DNA from: Actinomycetota bacterium
GTDB taxonomy: Bacteria > Actinomycetota > Coriobacteriia > Anaerosomatales > Anaerosomataceae
Assembly (NCBI GenBank): GCA_009773565.1
Contig: WSXY01000002.1
Span: 124,001-188,000 of the forward strand
Length of the DNA: 64,000 nt
Reading direction: 5' to 3'
Shown: one piece after another, positions 26,987 to 34,758 of the stretch
How positions within the stretch are numbered: position 1 is the stretch's first letter
How the letters are laid out: each line of letters starts with the position of its first letter
The notes under the pieces: generated by a model
The model's database searches: none
What the model was told of the DNA's origin: nothing
The model's input: only the letters and a program-made list of their open reading frames with translations
Translations under genes and position numbers: made by a program

Positions 26987-27856
26987 GTGTCGGCGATTCT
27001 TCTGGCTAACGTGAACGTCTGGCTCGATATCATCTTCGTTACGCTTGAGATTCTTGTGTTCATCGTCTTCTTTGTGGTGCACCTGGGTGTCAGCATCCCC
27101 ACGGGACGCTTCCGCAAACAGTGGATAGAGAAGAAGTGGCCAAAGCACGACTGGCGCGCTCCTGCTCTTCCGAAGCTCATTCACTTCCAGCACCTCGTTA
27201 TGATGCTGCTGCTGGGTCTTTCCGGCATGTACATCCGCTTCCCGTTCTTTGAGGGCGGTCGGACCGCGATGCGGTACGTTCACTACGTCGCGATGGTCAT
27301 CGTCGGTATCAACTTCTTGTGGCGACTGTGGTACGCGTTCTACTCCAAGGAGCGCGACTACAAGGAATTCGCAATCGGCAAGAAGGACCTCGCCACGCTG
27401 CTGGGTGTCGTCGCCTATTACACCTACTTCAGCAACGACAAGCCGCACGTCGCGAAGTACAACGTCATGCAGAAGATGGCCTACGACATGTTCGGTCTTC
27501 TGATGATTGCCCAGGGCTTCACCGGCCTCGCGCTCCTGACGCAGCCGTTCCTTTTCGGCACGAGCCCGCGCGAACTTCTCATCGGCTGGTGGCTCGGGCC
27601 GCTCGTCGGCGGAACCGCCATGGCCGGCGCATGGATCCGCGTCGTGCACTACGCGATCAACTGGCTCTTCATTATCATCACGACCGTTCACATCTATCTG
27701 GCGGCCGGCATCGACCTGCCGTGCACGCTCGACTTCTTCGGTCTCAAGAAGCTTGAGACCGATCCGAACGCATATCACCACGATCACGATGACGACCATG
27801 ACGACCACCACGCGGATGCACCGGCGCTTTCGCCGGCTGCCGCCGAAGCGGACTGA
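26987..27856 (+). CDS. membrane cytochrome b subunit (b561/HyaC-type)
   Basis: A 289-residue protein with about five membrane segments. Histidines sit in helices as expected for b-haem ligation: HFQHLV, RYVHYV, RVVHYAINW and TTVHIYL. The fold resembles the di-haem cytochrome b subunits of hydrogenases and formate dehydrogenases, which link periplasmic redox proteins to the quinone pool. The C-terminal ~25 residues are rich in His and Asp (HHDHDDDHDDHH) and may bind metal. GTG start at 26987 after GAGGGTAGGGG. It is the first gene of a run of cytochrome genes, so it probably connects menaquinone with the multihaem proteins encoded next. Confidence 0.85.
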   Translation: MSAILLANVNVWLDIIFVTLEILVFIVFFVVHLGVSIPTGRFRKQWIEKKWPKHDWRAPALPKLIHFQHLVMMLLLGLSGMYIRFPFFEGGRTAMRYVHYVAMVIVGINFLWRLWYAFYSKERDYKEFAIGKKDLATLLGVVAYYTYFSNDKPHVAKYNVMQKMAYDMFGLLMIAQGFTGLALLTQPFLFGTSPRELLIGWWLGPLVGGTAMAGAWIRVVHYAINWLFIIITTVHIYLAAGIDLPCTLDFFGLKKLETDPNAYHHDHDDDHDDHHADAPALSPAAAEAD

Positions 27857-27866
27857 GGTCACAGTG

Positions 27867-28814
27867 ATGCGCGCAACACGGATACGGCTGATCGCGATAG
27901 CGGTTCTCGCAACCGTACTGATTGCGGTTCCCGCAGTGGCGCTTGCCGTAACGCCAGCTACGTCGCCGCTGACAATGACCACGTCGGTGGCAACGCGGTC
28001 GGTCTCGCCGACGGCCCCGTACGCGCTCGACTTCACGCTGCCAACCGAGAGCAAGGCTGGCTGCATGGTCTGCCATGGCGACAAGAACCTGACGCGCCTC
28101 AAGGGCGGCAAGACGATCAACTACTTCATTGACGCCGAGGCAATCGGAAAATCGACGCATGCGAATCAGTTCTGCGTGAGTTGCCACCTGGACTTCGCGT
28201 ACAAGGCGCCGCACACAACGAGTGATTGGCAGTCGACGGCAAAGCTCGCCTGCAAGAACTGTCACAACGACCAGTTCCTGGCGTTCGGCAAGGGCGCCCA
28301 CCGTCGCGCGATCGATGCGACCGGAACGGCGGCCAAACTTGAGGCCACAAAGCCGCTCTGCGGGGATTGCCACGGCAGCCACGACATCATGCGCCTCAAG
28401 GAGACCTCTGAGGGCGTCGCGGCAGTGGGTAAGGCAGAGTTGCATGCTCGCGGCTACGAGGTGTGTGGCCGTTGCCACCAGGACTACTGGAACAGCTACA
28501 ACGACTACTATCACGGCGCTGCCTACAAGGCCGGTGCGAAGGATGCTCCCGCGTGCTGGGACTGCCACGGCTGGCACGATATCTACCCGTCAAAAGATGT
28601 GCGCTCCAAGGTCAATGCGGCGCATCTCGTGGAGACGTGTAGCACGGGCGACGGTTGTCACCAGCAGCACGGCACCGCAAGCGATGAGTTCATCAAGGCG
28701 AGCGCCTCGATGATTCACGGCAAGCAGAAGGTACGGGCCGAAAACCCCGTTCTGGTGTTCTTGAAGCGAATAACTGACGCAGTAGGGGGCTTGTTCGGCG
28801 GATCGTCAAAGTGA
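27867..28814 (+). CDS. multihaem c-type cytochrome (6 CXXCH + 1 CX5CH)
   Basis: A 315-residue exported cytochrome. A signal segment at residues ~6-26 is followed by six CXXCH motifs (CMVCH, CVSCH, CKNCH, CGDCH, CGRCH, CWDCH) and a last motif with wider spacing, CSTGDGCH. The segment YYHGAAYKAGAKDAPACW is nearly repeated in the next gene's product, showing that the two C-terminal halves are paralogous. The C terminus ends in a short hydrophobic stretch (VLVFLKRITDAVGGLFGG) that could hold it at the membrane. ATG at 27867, ten bases after the cytochrome b gene. Confidence 0.87.
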   Translation: MRATRIRLIAIAVLATVLIAVPAVALAVTPATSPLTMTTSVATRSVSPTAPYALDFTLPTESKAGCMVCHGDKNLTRLKGGKTINYFIDAEAIGKSTHANQFCVSCHLDFAYKAPHTTSDWQSTAKLACKNCHNDQFLAFGKGAHRRAIDATGTAAKLEATKPLCGDCHGSHDIMRLKETSEGVAAVGKAELHARGYEVCGRCHQDYWNSYNDYYHGAAYKAGAKDAPACWDCHGWHDIYPSKDVRSKVNAAHLVETCSTGDGCHQQHGTASDEFIKASASMIHGKQKVRAENPVLVFLKRITDAVGGLFGGSSK

Positions 28815-28858
28815 CCGCACTGTCCGTGAGGACACGAGAGACGAGAAGGTAAGGGGAT

Positions 28859-30121
28859 ATGAGGTTGAAGAGGGAGACACGCTCCGGCAAGCATGTCTCG
28901 CGGCTCCTGCTCATCGTGGTAGCGCTTGCTGCGCTGGCGATTGCGCCAGCCGCATCATCGGCAATCACGATTGAACTTGGCGGCGAGGTCTTCAAGGACA
29001 AGTGCACGCCTTGTCACGCTGATATTTCGAAGCTCAAGGAAAGCAACATCATCTTCACGCACGGTAGTCATATCAGTTACGCGTGTAGCAGCTGCCACAC
29101 CGAGTACCCGCACCGTCCTCAGGGCACGCTTCGCGTTGTCATGAAGGACTGCTTCAATTGCCACGCGCTCAATCACGGGCCGCAGGGTCTCATGGCCACC
29201 GGCGTCTGCACCGATTGCCACAAGCCGGGGCCGACCAAGCGTCGTCCGGTGTCGCACATCGAGGACTGGAAGAACAAGCCCCACGTGGCACCGTCTCTCA
29301 CCAGCCTGCAGACGGAGTGCGCTATGTGCCATACGCAGGCGCAGTGCGACACGTGTCACCTGAAGACAGGTGTCCAGTGGACGCCCGCGGTGCCGTTCAC
29401 GTATAACCCGGGCAACGGCTGCCAGGCATGTCACGGCAACCCGAACCTCACCAAGCTGGCCGGTGGGCTTATCAAGTCCTACCAGGTTTCCGGCATCGAG
29501 GCGTCCGCGCACAGGGACATCACCTGCACCCAGTGCCATCCTGACTTCAACTACGGTGCCGGTGCGCCCAAGCCCAAGACCAACCTCTGGAACGTCAACG
29601 CGGGCCTTGCCTGCGGTGACTGCCATGATCACGACGGTCAGACGGCCGCGTACAACAAGTCGATCCACGCCGAGGGTATCGCCCGCGGCAACCTGAAGTC
29701 AGCCACGTGTGGCTCCTGCCACGGCGGGCACGACATCCCCCTGACGAAGGATAACCAGGAGGCTTCAGAGACCGTTCACGCTTCATCGGAGAAGATGTGC
29801 GGCGGTTGCCACAAGGACTACTACGACAGCTATGCTGACTACTACCACGGTGCTCCGTACAAGGCGGGCGCGAAGGATGCTCCCGCGTGCTGGCAGTGCC
29901 ACACCGCGCACGAGATTCAGCCGTCGACCGACAAGGCCTCGTCGACCTATCCGACGAAGCTTGCGGCGACCTGCGGAAGCGGAACATGCCATGACCAGCA
30001 CGGCGATGCTTCCGAGGCATTCATCAGGAACTCGGCGGGCATGATCCACGGCAAGAAGGACGCACGCGCAAACAATCCGGTCTTGAAACTCATTGGTTCG
30101 GTCTTCGGAGGCGGCTCGTAG
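28859..30121 (+). CDS. multihaem c-type cytochrome (12 CXXCH + 1 CX4CH)
   Basis: A 420-residue exported cytochrome with an N-terminal signal (residues ~12-35), twelve CXXCH motifs spread along the chain and a final CGSGTCH, a CX4CH spacing. Its C-terminal ~170 residues closely follow the preceding protein, including YYHGAPYKAGAKDAPACW and the closing MIHGK block, so the pair arose by duplication with an added haem-rich N-terminal part. The ATG at 28859 has AGAAGGT about eight bases upstream. It probably forms part of a haem wire with its neighbours outside the membrane. Confidence 0.87.
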   Translation: MRLKRETRSGKHVSRLLLIVVALAALAIAPAASSAITIELGGEVFKDKCTPCHADISKLKESNIIFTHGSHISYACSSCHTEYPHRPQGTLRVVMKDCFNCHALNHGPQGLMATGVCTDCHKPGPTKRRPVSHIEDWKNKPHVAPSLTSLQTECAMCHTQAQCDTCHLKTGVQWTPAVPFTYNPGNGCQACHGNPNLTKLAGGLIKSYQVSGIEASAHRDITCTQCHPDFNYGAGAPKPKTNLWNVNAGLACGDCHDHDGQTAAYNKSIHAEGIARGNLKSATCGSCHGGHDIPLTKDNQEASETVHASSEKMCGGCHKDYYDSYADYYHGAPYKAGAKDAPACWQCHTAHEIQPSTDKASSTYPTKLAATCGSGTCHDQHGDASEAFIRNSAGMIHGKKDARANNPVLKLIGSVFGGGS

Positions 30122-30125
30122 GAGC

Positions 30126-31718
30126 ATGGCATCTAACCGGGTAGCAAGGACAATCGTGTTGGCGGTGGTCGCCTTTGTATCGACCGCCGCCTTCCTCGCG
30201 GCCCCCATTCTTCCGGCCCGAAGCGAAGTCGACGCTCCGCCGATCGACGTGACCGCTCCGGTCACCGCCAGCAACTGCACACCATGTCACGCGGTCATCG
30301 GGGCGTCTCGCAATCCGCGGGTGCTGTTCAATCATGCGTCGCACCTCATCGCAGATTGCTCAGCGTGTCACTTCACGAATCCGCACGAGGCGGGCAAGAC
30401 GACGACTCCGCCCATGTCCTCGTGCTTCACGTGTCACGGTCTCACGCACGGTCCAACAGGTGTCATCGCGAGTGGCGAATGCATCGATTGCCACCCGAAG
30501 AAATACCCGTTGCGGCCCGTGAGCCACGTGAAGGACTGGAAAGTGAAGCCGCACGCCACCGCGAGCAAGGCAGGTGTGAACGGGTGTTTGCTGTGCCACG
30601 ATCCGGTCACCGGTTGCGACACATGCCACATCAAGGAGAACGTCAACGTCGGACCGATGCCGGCAATCTACCTCCGGACCGTCGGGGTTAAGCCCGATCA
30701 GCCCTCAGTCCTTGTCGACCCTGATGCGCCCGTCAGTATGAGCCAATGCGGGTTCTGTCATCCGGACATCGATACCTTCAAAGCGGGTCGCATCATCTTC
30801 AAGCACGAGGATCACCTGAAGCGCGACTACCAATGCACCGCCTGCCACCCGGTGTTCCCGCACCGACCGGCGAGCGTCGACAAGAACTCTATGCGCGCAT
30901 GCTACCGGTGTCACGGTCTTGAGCATGGCGCGAACGGGGCGGTCGCGACCGAGAAGTGCGAGGCGTGCCATCCAAAGGAGTTCAAGCTCACACCCGCGGA
31001 CCACACCGTCACCTTCCTGAGCGGGCAGCATAAAGAGCGCGCGCTTGCCGATGGTGGGTACTGCACCATGTGCCACAAAGCATCAGTTTGCGTGAAGTGT
31101 CACAACGGTGGCACGAAGCTTGCGAGCGGTAAGACCAGCCTCAAGGTTATTCCGGCAGATCACCGCAAACCGCAGTGGTCATCACAGCACGGACCGCTGT
31201 TCCTCGCGCAGAAGGGTCAGTGTGCGATCTGCCACGATTCGAAGTCGTGCCAGACGTGTCACCAGACGACGATGCCGCACCCGACCGACTGGCTTGCGGC
31301 ACACGCCAAGAGCAAGGGCCTTTCCGGCCCGGACTGCAAGGTGTGTCATAAGGAGCGCGAGGCGTGTCAGGACTGTCATCACGCGACCGTACGGTCGGTG
31401 GAGTTGGTAGCGAAGAACTGCGTGAAGTGTCACCCGGAGATGAAGAAGGAGCCTGCGACCAGCATCAAGAATGCAGGGCTTGCAGAGCACGCGGTTCACT
31501 TCAAAGTCGCCGAGAAGAAGGGTAAGCCGTACGTGTGCGATGACTGTCACATCGGCTTCGGCAGCACCGGCGTCCGGGTCGACAACCCGCTCACCGGGCC
31601 GCACGACATGCGTGGCTGCTACGATTGCCACGGAAGTCTGGATATCCGCAACATTCTCATCGCGCCGTGGCCGGGTTCGGAACTCTGCCGCCGCTGCCAT
31701 ACCGACCTCAAGCTGTAA
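30126..31718 (+). CDS. 20-haem c-type cytochrome, exported
   Basis: A 530-residue protein with an N-terminal signal (residues ~8-32) and twenty CXXCH motifs, about one per 26 residues; no other fold is visible. Repeated blocks such as ADCSACHFTNPH and YQCTACHPVFPHRP, each followed by a HG-containing CXXCH, suggest internal duplication. ATG at 30126 with GGAG four bases upstream, only four bases after the previous cytochrome stop. Such haem density is typical of long-range electron wires in extracellular or periplasmic electron transfer. The partner and final acceptor are unknown. Confidence 0.88.
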   Translation: MASNRVARTIVLAVVAFVSTAAFLAAPILPARSEVDAPPIDVTAPVTASNCTPCHAVIGASRNPRVLFNHASHLIADCSACHFTNPHEAGKTTTPPMSSCFTCHGLTHGPTGVIASGECIDCHPKKYPLRPVSHVKDWKVKPHATASKAGVNGCLLCHDPVTGCDTCHIKENVNVGPMPAIYLRTVGVKPDQPSVLVDPDAPVSMSQCGFCHPDIDTFKAGRIIFKHEDHLKRDYQCTACHPVFPHRPASVDKNSMRACYRCHGLEHGANGAVATEKCEACHPKEFKLTPADHTVTFLSGQHKERALADGGYCTMCHKASVCVKCHNGGTKLASGKTSLKVIPADHRKPQWSSQHGPLFLAQKGQCAICHDSKSCQTCHQTTMPHPTDWLAAHAKSKGLSGPDCKVCHKEREACQDCHHATVRSVELVAKNCVKCHPEMKKEPATSIKNAGLAEHAVHFKVAEKKGKPYVCDDCHIGFGSTGVRVDNPLTGPHDMRGCYDCHGSLDIRNILIAPWPGSELCRRCHTDLKL

Positions 31719-31742
31719 TCCGGACAATGGAGTGACTGCCGA

Positions 31743-32741
31743 GTGAAGCTGAATCTGTCTACTCGTTCGCTCGATATCGCCGTCAAGATCGTCGGGCTCC
31801 TTGTCGTGGTAGCGCTCGTCTATCTCGGCTTCACCATCTGGTCCAATGAGCGCTCCCAGCAGGACAACAGCGTCACCGGGCGCGCAATCGAGAGCCTCAT
31901 CAAGGTCGTCAAGGAGAAGCCCCGCGACCCAGGTGCCCGTATCTTGCTGGCCCAGGCGTTCGCGTCGGCTGGACGTATGGACGAGGCGGTCGAGCAGTTC
32001 CAGAACGCCCTCAAACTGGATACAAAGAACTCTTCGGCGCTTGAAGGCCTCGGCCTGATCGCCATGCAGCGCGAGGAGTGGCGCACGGCTGAGGGCTACT
32101 GGCGCCGCATCGTTGAGAACCTGAAGTCCGGTCAGTACGCCAGCCAGGACCAGCGACTGGAGCGCGCGTATTACTACCTCGGCCTCACCCTCATCGAGCT
32201 CAAGGACTATCAGAACTCGGTGCTCTTCCTAAAAGAGGCCCTTCGGATGCGACGCGACGCGGCTGACACCCACTACGCGATCTCCGTGGCGTATCGCGAA
32301 CTCGGTTCGGTGTCCAATCAGCGCAAAGAGCTGGAGACCGCACTCTCGTTCATTCCCACGCTTCCCGAGGCGAACTACGACATGGGCCTGCTGCTGCTCG
32401 CGGATGACGATCAGGCCGGAGCGGCTGAGCTGTTCCGTAGATCCGTTGATAATGCGCCGGGCCGCGCCGAACCGATGACCGAACTCAGCAAATTCGGATC
32501 TGTCACCGAGCGGCTCGCCAAGGCGAAGTCGCTTATGAAGAGCGACCCGAAAGCTGCGCTTATCGAGGCGCGCATCGCGATTGCCATCGATCCCCAGAAC
32601 CTCGAAGCGGCACGGCTCGTCGCAGCTCTACTTGAGGGACTAGGGAAGTCAGAGGACGCAGTCGCGGCGTACGAGCGTGTGCTGACGATCTCGACAAACG
32701 ATACTGCCGCAGCAGAGGCCATAAAGCGCCTCGCCAAGTGA
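31743..32741 (+). CDS. membrane-anchored tetratricopeptide-repeat protein
   Basis: A 332-residue protein with one N-terminal membrane segment (residues ~15-33) and then TPR repeats across the rest (ARILLAQAFASAGRMDEAVE, SSALEGLGLIAMQREEW, RAYYYLGLTLIELKDY, THYAISVAYRELGS and others). TPR domains bind partner proteins. GTG start 24 bases after the 20-haem cytochrome; 28 bases before the NHL gene. Its place inside the cytochrome operon suggests a scaffold or assembly factor for the complex. Membrane orientation is not certain. Confidence 0.82.
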   Translation: MKLNLSTRSLDIAVKIVGLLVVVALVYLGFTIWSNERSQQDNSVTGRAIESLIKVVKEKPRDPGARILLAQAFASAGRMDEAVEQFQNALKLDTKNSSALEGLGLIAMQREEWRTAEGYWRRIVENLKSGQYASQDQRLERAYYYLGLTLIELKDYQNSVLFLKEALRMRRDAADTHYAISVAYRELGSVSNQRKELETALSFIPTLPEANYDMGLLLLADDDQAGAAELFRRSVDNAPGRAEPMTELSKFGSVTERLAKAKSLMKSDPKAALIEARIAIAIDPQNLEAARLVAALLEGLGKSEDAVAAYERVLTISTNDTAAAEAIKRLAK

Positions 32742-32769
32742 CGAACGACGTGAAGATGGAGCGTGAAGC

Positions 32770-34302
32770 GTGACCGAATCTAGTCGCAGGCTGTCCAACT
32801 ATCTCGCCGAGCGCGAGCGAAGTGGTCGCGCCAAGAAGATCATCGCGCTGGCGCTCCTAGCATTGCTGCTGCTCCTTCTCGTGTGGATGACCCTTAACTA
32901 CCTGCAGAACGGACGCGTCGTAATCCCGTTCATTACAACGACGACCGAGGCTGTCGTTCCTCCCGAGTATCTCTATTCCATTGCGGGTCCTGAGGGAGCA
33001 GATGCTCTGACCCAGCCCATCGGAGTCGCCGTCTCCGCAAGCGACCGTGTCTACATCGTCGACAACAAGAGCGCGACGGTCCGCTGCTATGACGTGGACG
33101 GACGGTACCGATTCTCCTTCAAGACCATCAATGACGGCGCGAACAAGGCGCTTGTCCAGCCCGCACGCGTCGCCGAGGGTCCCGGGGGCGAGATCTGGGT
33201 CACCGACCGCAGACTCCGGTCTATCTACATCTTTGATCGTGACGGCGCCTTCAAGCGGAAGTTCGCGCCGGAAGGCGACGCACCAGAGGATTGGGCGCCT
33301 ATCTGGGTGTCGTTTGACGCCCAGGGCAACACATATGTTTGCGACATCGGCTTGACCTCAGAGCATCAGGTGATCGTCTACGACTCAAGCGGAGTCGAGG
33401 TCGCACGCTTCGGAAAGACCGTTCAGGCAAAGCGGATGCTTGAGGCGCCGGGCGGATTCTACTACCCCAACGGAGTTGCCGTCGCCAAGAACGGAGACAT
33501 CTTCGTCTCCGACAGCAACAACCGACGCGTCCAGGTCTTCGACAAGGCCGGTGCGTTCAAGTACATCATCTCGACGTCGGGTACGCCTCGCGGCGTTGTC
33601 ATCGACAAGGAGCAGCGACTCTACGTCGTTGACGCATTCGCGCACACGATCGATATCTACAACCTTCAGGGCAAGCGCATCGCCGGCTTCGGCGGCAATG
33701 GCGTTGAACTCGGGAAGTTCCAGTACCCGACCGACATCGCCATCGACAAGCGTGGTCGCCTGTTCATCTCCGATCGAGAGAACAACCAGGTTCAAGTCTG
33801 GGGTTGGCCGACCACCACGCTCATCCCGCCGATCGAGGTTCCCAAGACCCCGATGCAGTGGGTCATCTGCCTCTCGCCGCTCCTCCTGTTCTTGTTGCCG
33901 CTTCTGAGGCGCAAGCGCTCGTTTGTTGTCACCAGCGATTTCGTCGAGGGAATGGCGCTTGCGGAGATGATTCACCTCATGGTCGATCGTCGCTTCAAGT
34001 GGCTTGTTCCTGCAGCCGAGATGGACTCATACGAGGGCAGGATTCTTGAGGGCGTGAAGCTTGGCGATCTCCTGGCGGGTACGGCTCACTCCGAGTCTGA
34101 TGTCGTGGAACTCATTGAGAAGACCGGTATCACACGTCCGACAGCCATCCTCCTTACGATGTCGCAGCGTGCTGGCAGACTTGCCACAGAGGACTCCGAT
34201 TTGCGCCGGTCCGCCCAGTCGATGGGCGTTGAAGTCTTCGATCGTATGACATTCGTCGACACCTTTGGTGGCAGGGCAGCGAGCACCAAGGATGCCGGGT
34301 AG
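32770..34302 (+). CDS. membrane NHL beta-propeller protein with C-terminal PIN-like cytoplasmic domain
   Basis: A 510-residue protein: a membrane helix (~22-44), an NHL-type beta-propeller (~70-360, repeats such as QPIGVAVSASDRVYIVD, YPNGVAVAKNGDIFVSD and YPTDIAIDKRGRLFISD), a second membrane helix (~366-388), then ~120 residues on the other side. That last domain (FVVTSDFVEGM through RAGRLATEDSDLRRSAQSMG) has the strand pattern of PIN-like nuclease folds, but the catalytic acids are not assured. A paralogue with the same order is at 43059. GTG start 28 bases after the TPR gene. It may be a docking or sensing module for the cytochromes. Confidence 0.75.
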   Translation: MTESSRRLSNYLAERERSGRAKKIIALALLALLLLLLVWMTLNYLQNGRVVIPFITTTTEAVVPPEYLYSIAGPEGADALTQPIGVAVSASDRVYIVDNKSATVRCYDVDGRYRFSFKTINDGANKALVQPARVAEGPGGEIWVTDRRLRSIYIFDRDGAFKRKFAPEGDAPEDWAPIWVSFDAQGNTYVCDIGLTSEHQVIVYDSSGVEVARFGKTVQAKRMLEAPGGFYYPNGVAVAKNGDIFVSDSNNRRVQVFDKAGAFKYIISTSGTPRGVVIDKEQRLYVVDAFAHTIDIYNLQGKRIAGFGGNGVELGKFQYPTDIAIDKRGRLFISDRENNQVQVWGWPTTTLIPPIEVPKTPMQWVICLSPLLLFLLPLLRRKRSFVVTSDFVEGMALAEMIHLMVDRRFKWLVPAAEMDSYEGRILEGVKLGDLLAGTAHSESDVVELIEKTGITRPTAILLTMSQRAGRLATEDSDLRRSAQSMGVEVFDRMTFVDTFGGRAASTKDAG

Positions 34303-34310
34303 GTGCACGA

Positions 34311-34370
34311 TTGACACGGGACCGTAACGTCGGTACGCTTGTAAGCGTGTCATTGTAACTACAGTTACAA
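34311..34370 (+). promoter_or_regulatory. formate dehydrogenase operon promoter and inverted-repeat operator
   Basis: Promoter TTGACA (34311-34316), 17 bases, TACGCT (34334-34339). Fourteen to thirty-one bases further lies a perfect inverted repeat TTGTAAC-TACA-GTTACAA (34353-34370), i.e. just inside the transcribed region, a position that suits a repressor. The same TGTAAC-N4-GTTACA sequence occurs at 44601-44616 in front of the surface-protein gene. The layout fits CRP/FNR-type or Rex-type dimeric regulators; the actual factor is unknown. Confidence 0.7.
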
Positions 34371-34423
34371 ACTCCAGAGAACGATCCCGGCAGGTCTCTT
34401 TGGAGCAACAGAATAGGCCGTTC

Positions 34424-34518
34424 GTCTCCGAGCCCCCGGACCTACAGCAATAGCCATGGTTCTCGGGCCGATAGGGTGCCACTGGAAACGGTGACGCCTC
34501 CCCACCTGGAAAGGAGAC
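34424..34518 (+). ncRNA. molybdenum/tungsten cofactor (Moco) riboswitch
   Basis: The leader RNA carries the features I recall of the Moco RNA motif. A closing stem GTCTCC (34424-34429) pairs with GGAGAC (34513-34518), CGAGCC directly follows the 5' strand, and the 3' core reads GCCTCCC, then CTGGAAAGG, before the closing stem. Comparison with the E. coli moaA leader from memory gives the same order of conserved blocks. It precedes a gene for a molybdopterin enzyme, so it most likely senses cofactor supply for formate dehydrogenase. Whether it prefers molybdenum or tungsten cofactor cannot be said. Confidence 0.85.
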
Positions 34519-34758
34519 AGCGCCCAGCCCCTGATAGCAGGGGGCTGTGACGCGTCAGCCCTGGGTAAGGGAGGCGATCGACAGACAGAATTCCGGTCAC
34601 ACACGCAAAGTATCCACGCGTGGGTGGACCGGTTTCTTGTTTTCCCCCCAGACGGTCATTGCACGGGAAAGGAGGTGGCGCCAGCAAGGTCGGTTTGGAC
34701 AGAAGCACTGCTCCTCACGTGGCATCTCGAAGGATCCACGGAACAGAGAGGGAAAGGT
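34519..34758 (+). promoter_or_regulatory. untranslated leader between riboswitch and formate dehydrogenase
   Basis: About 240 nt with no credible gene. It contains a hairpin AGCCCC...GGGGCT (within 34525-34546) right after the riboswitch, a longer imperfect stem built on CCGGTC (near 34592) and GACCGG (near 34627), and AGGGAAAGGT just before the ATG at 34759. The hairpins are candidates for the expression platform. No poly-U run is seen after them except TTGTTTT near 34637. Confidence 0.5.

Noticed and set aside
34660-34690. Second Moco-riboswitch-like core (GGGAAAGGAG followed by GGCGCC)
   Set aside because: Only the GGAAAGG-type block is repeated; no matching 5' closing strand or GCCTCCC block was found, so a tandem riboswitch is not supported.
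34624-34758. Upstream in-frame extension of the formate dehydrogenase gene
   Set aside because: It would put 45 non-conserved residues before the twin-arginine signal, and a good ribosome-binding site lies at the ATG 34759.
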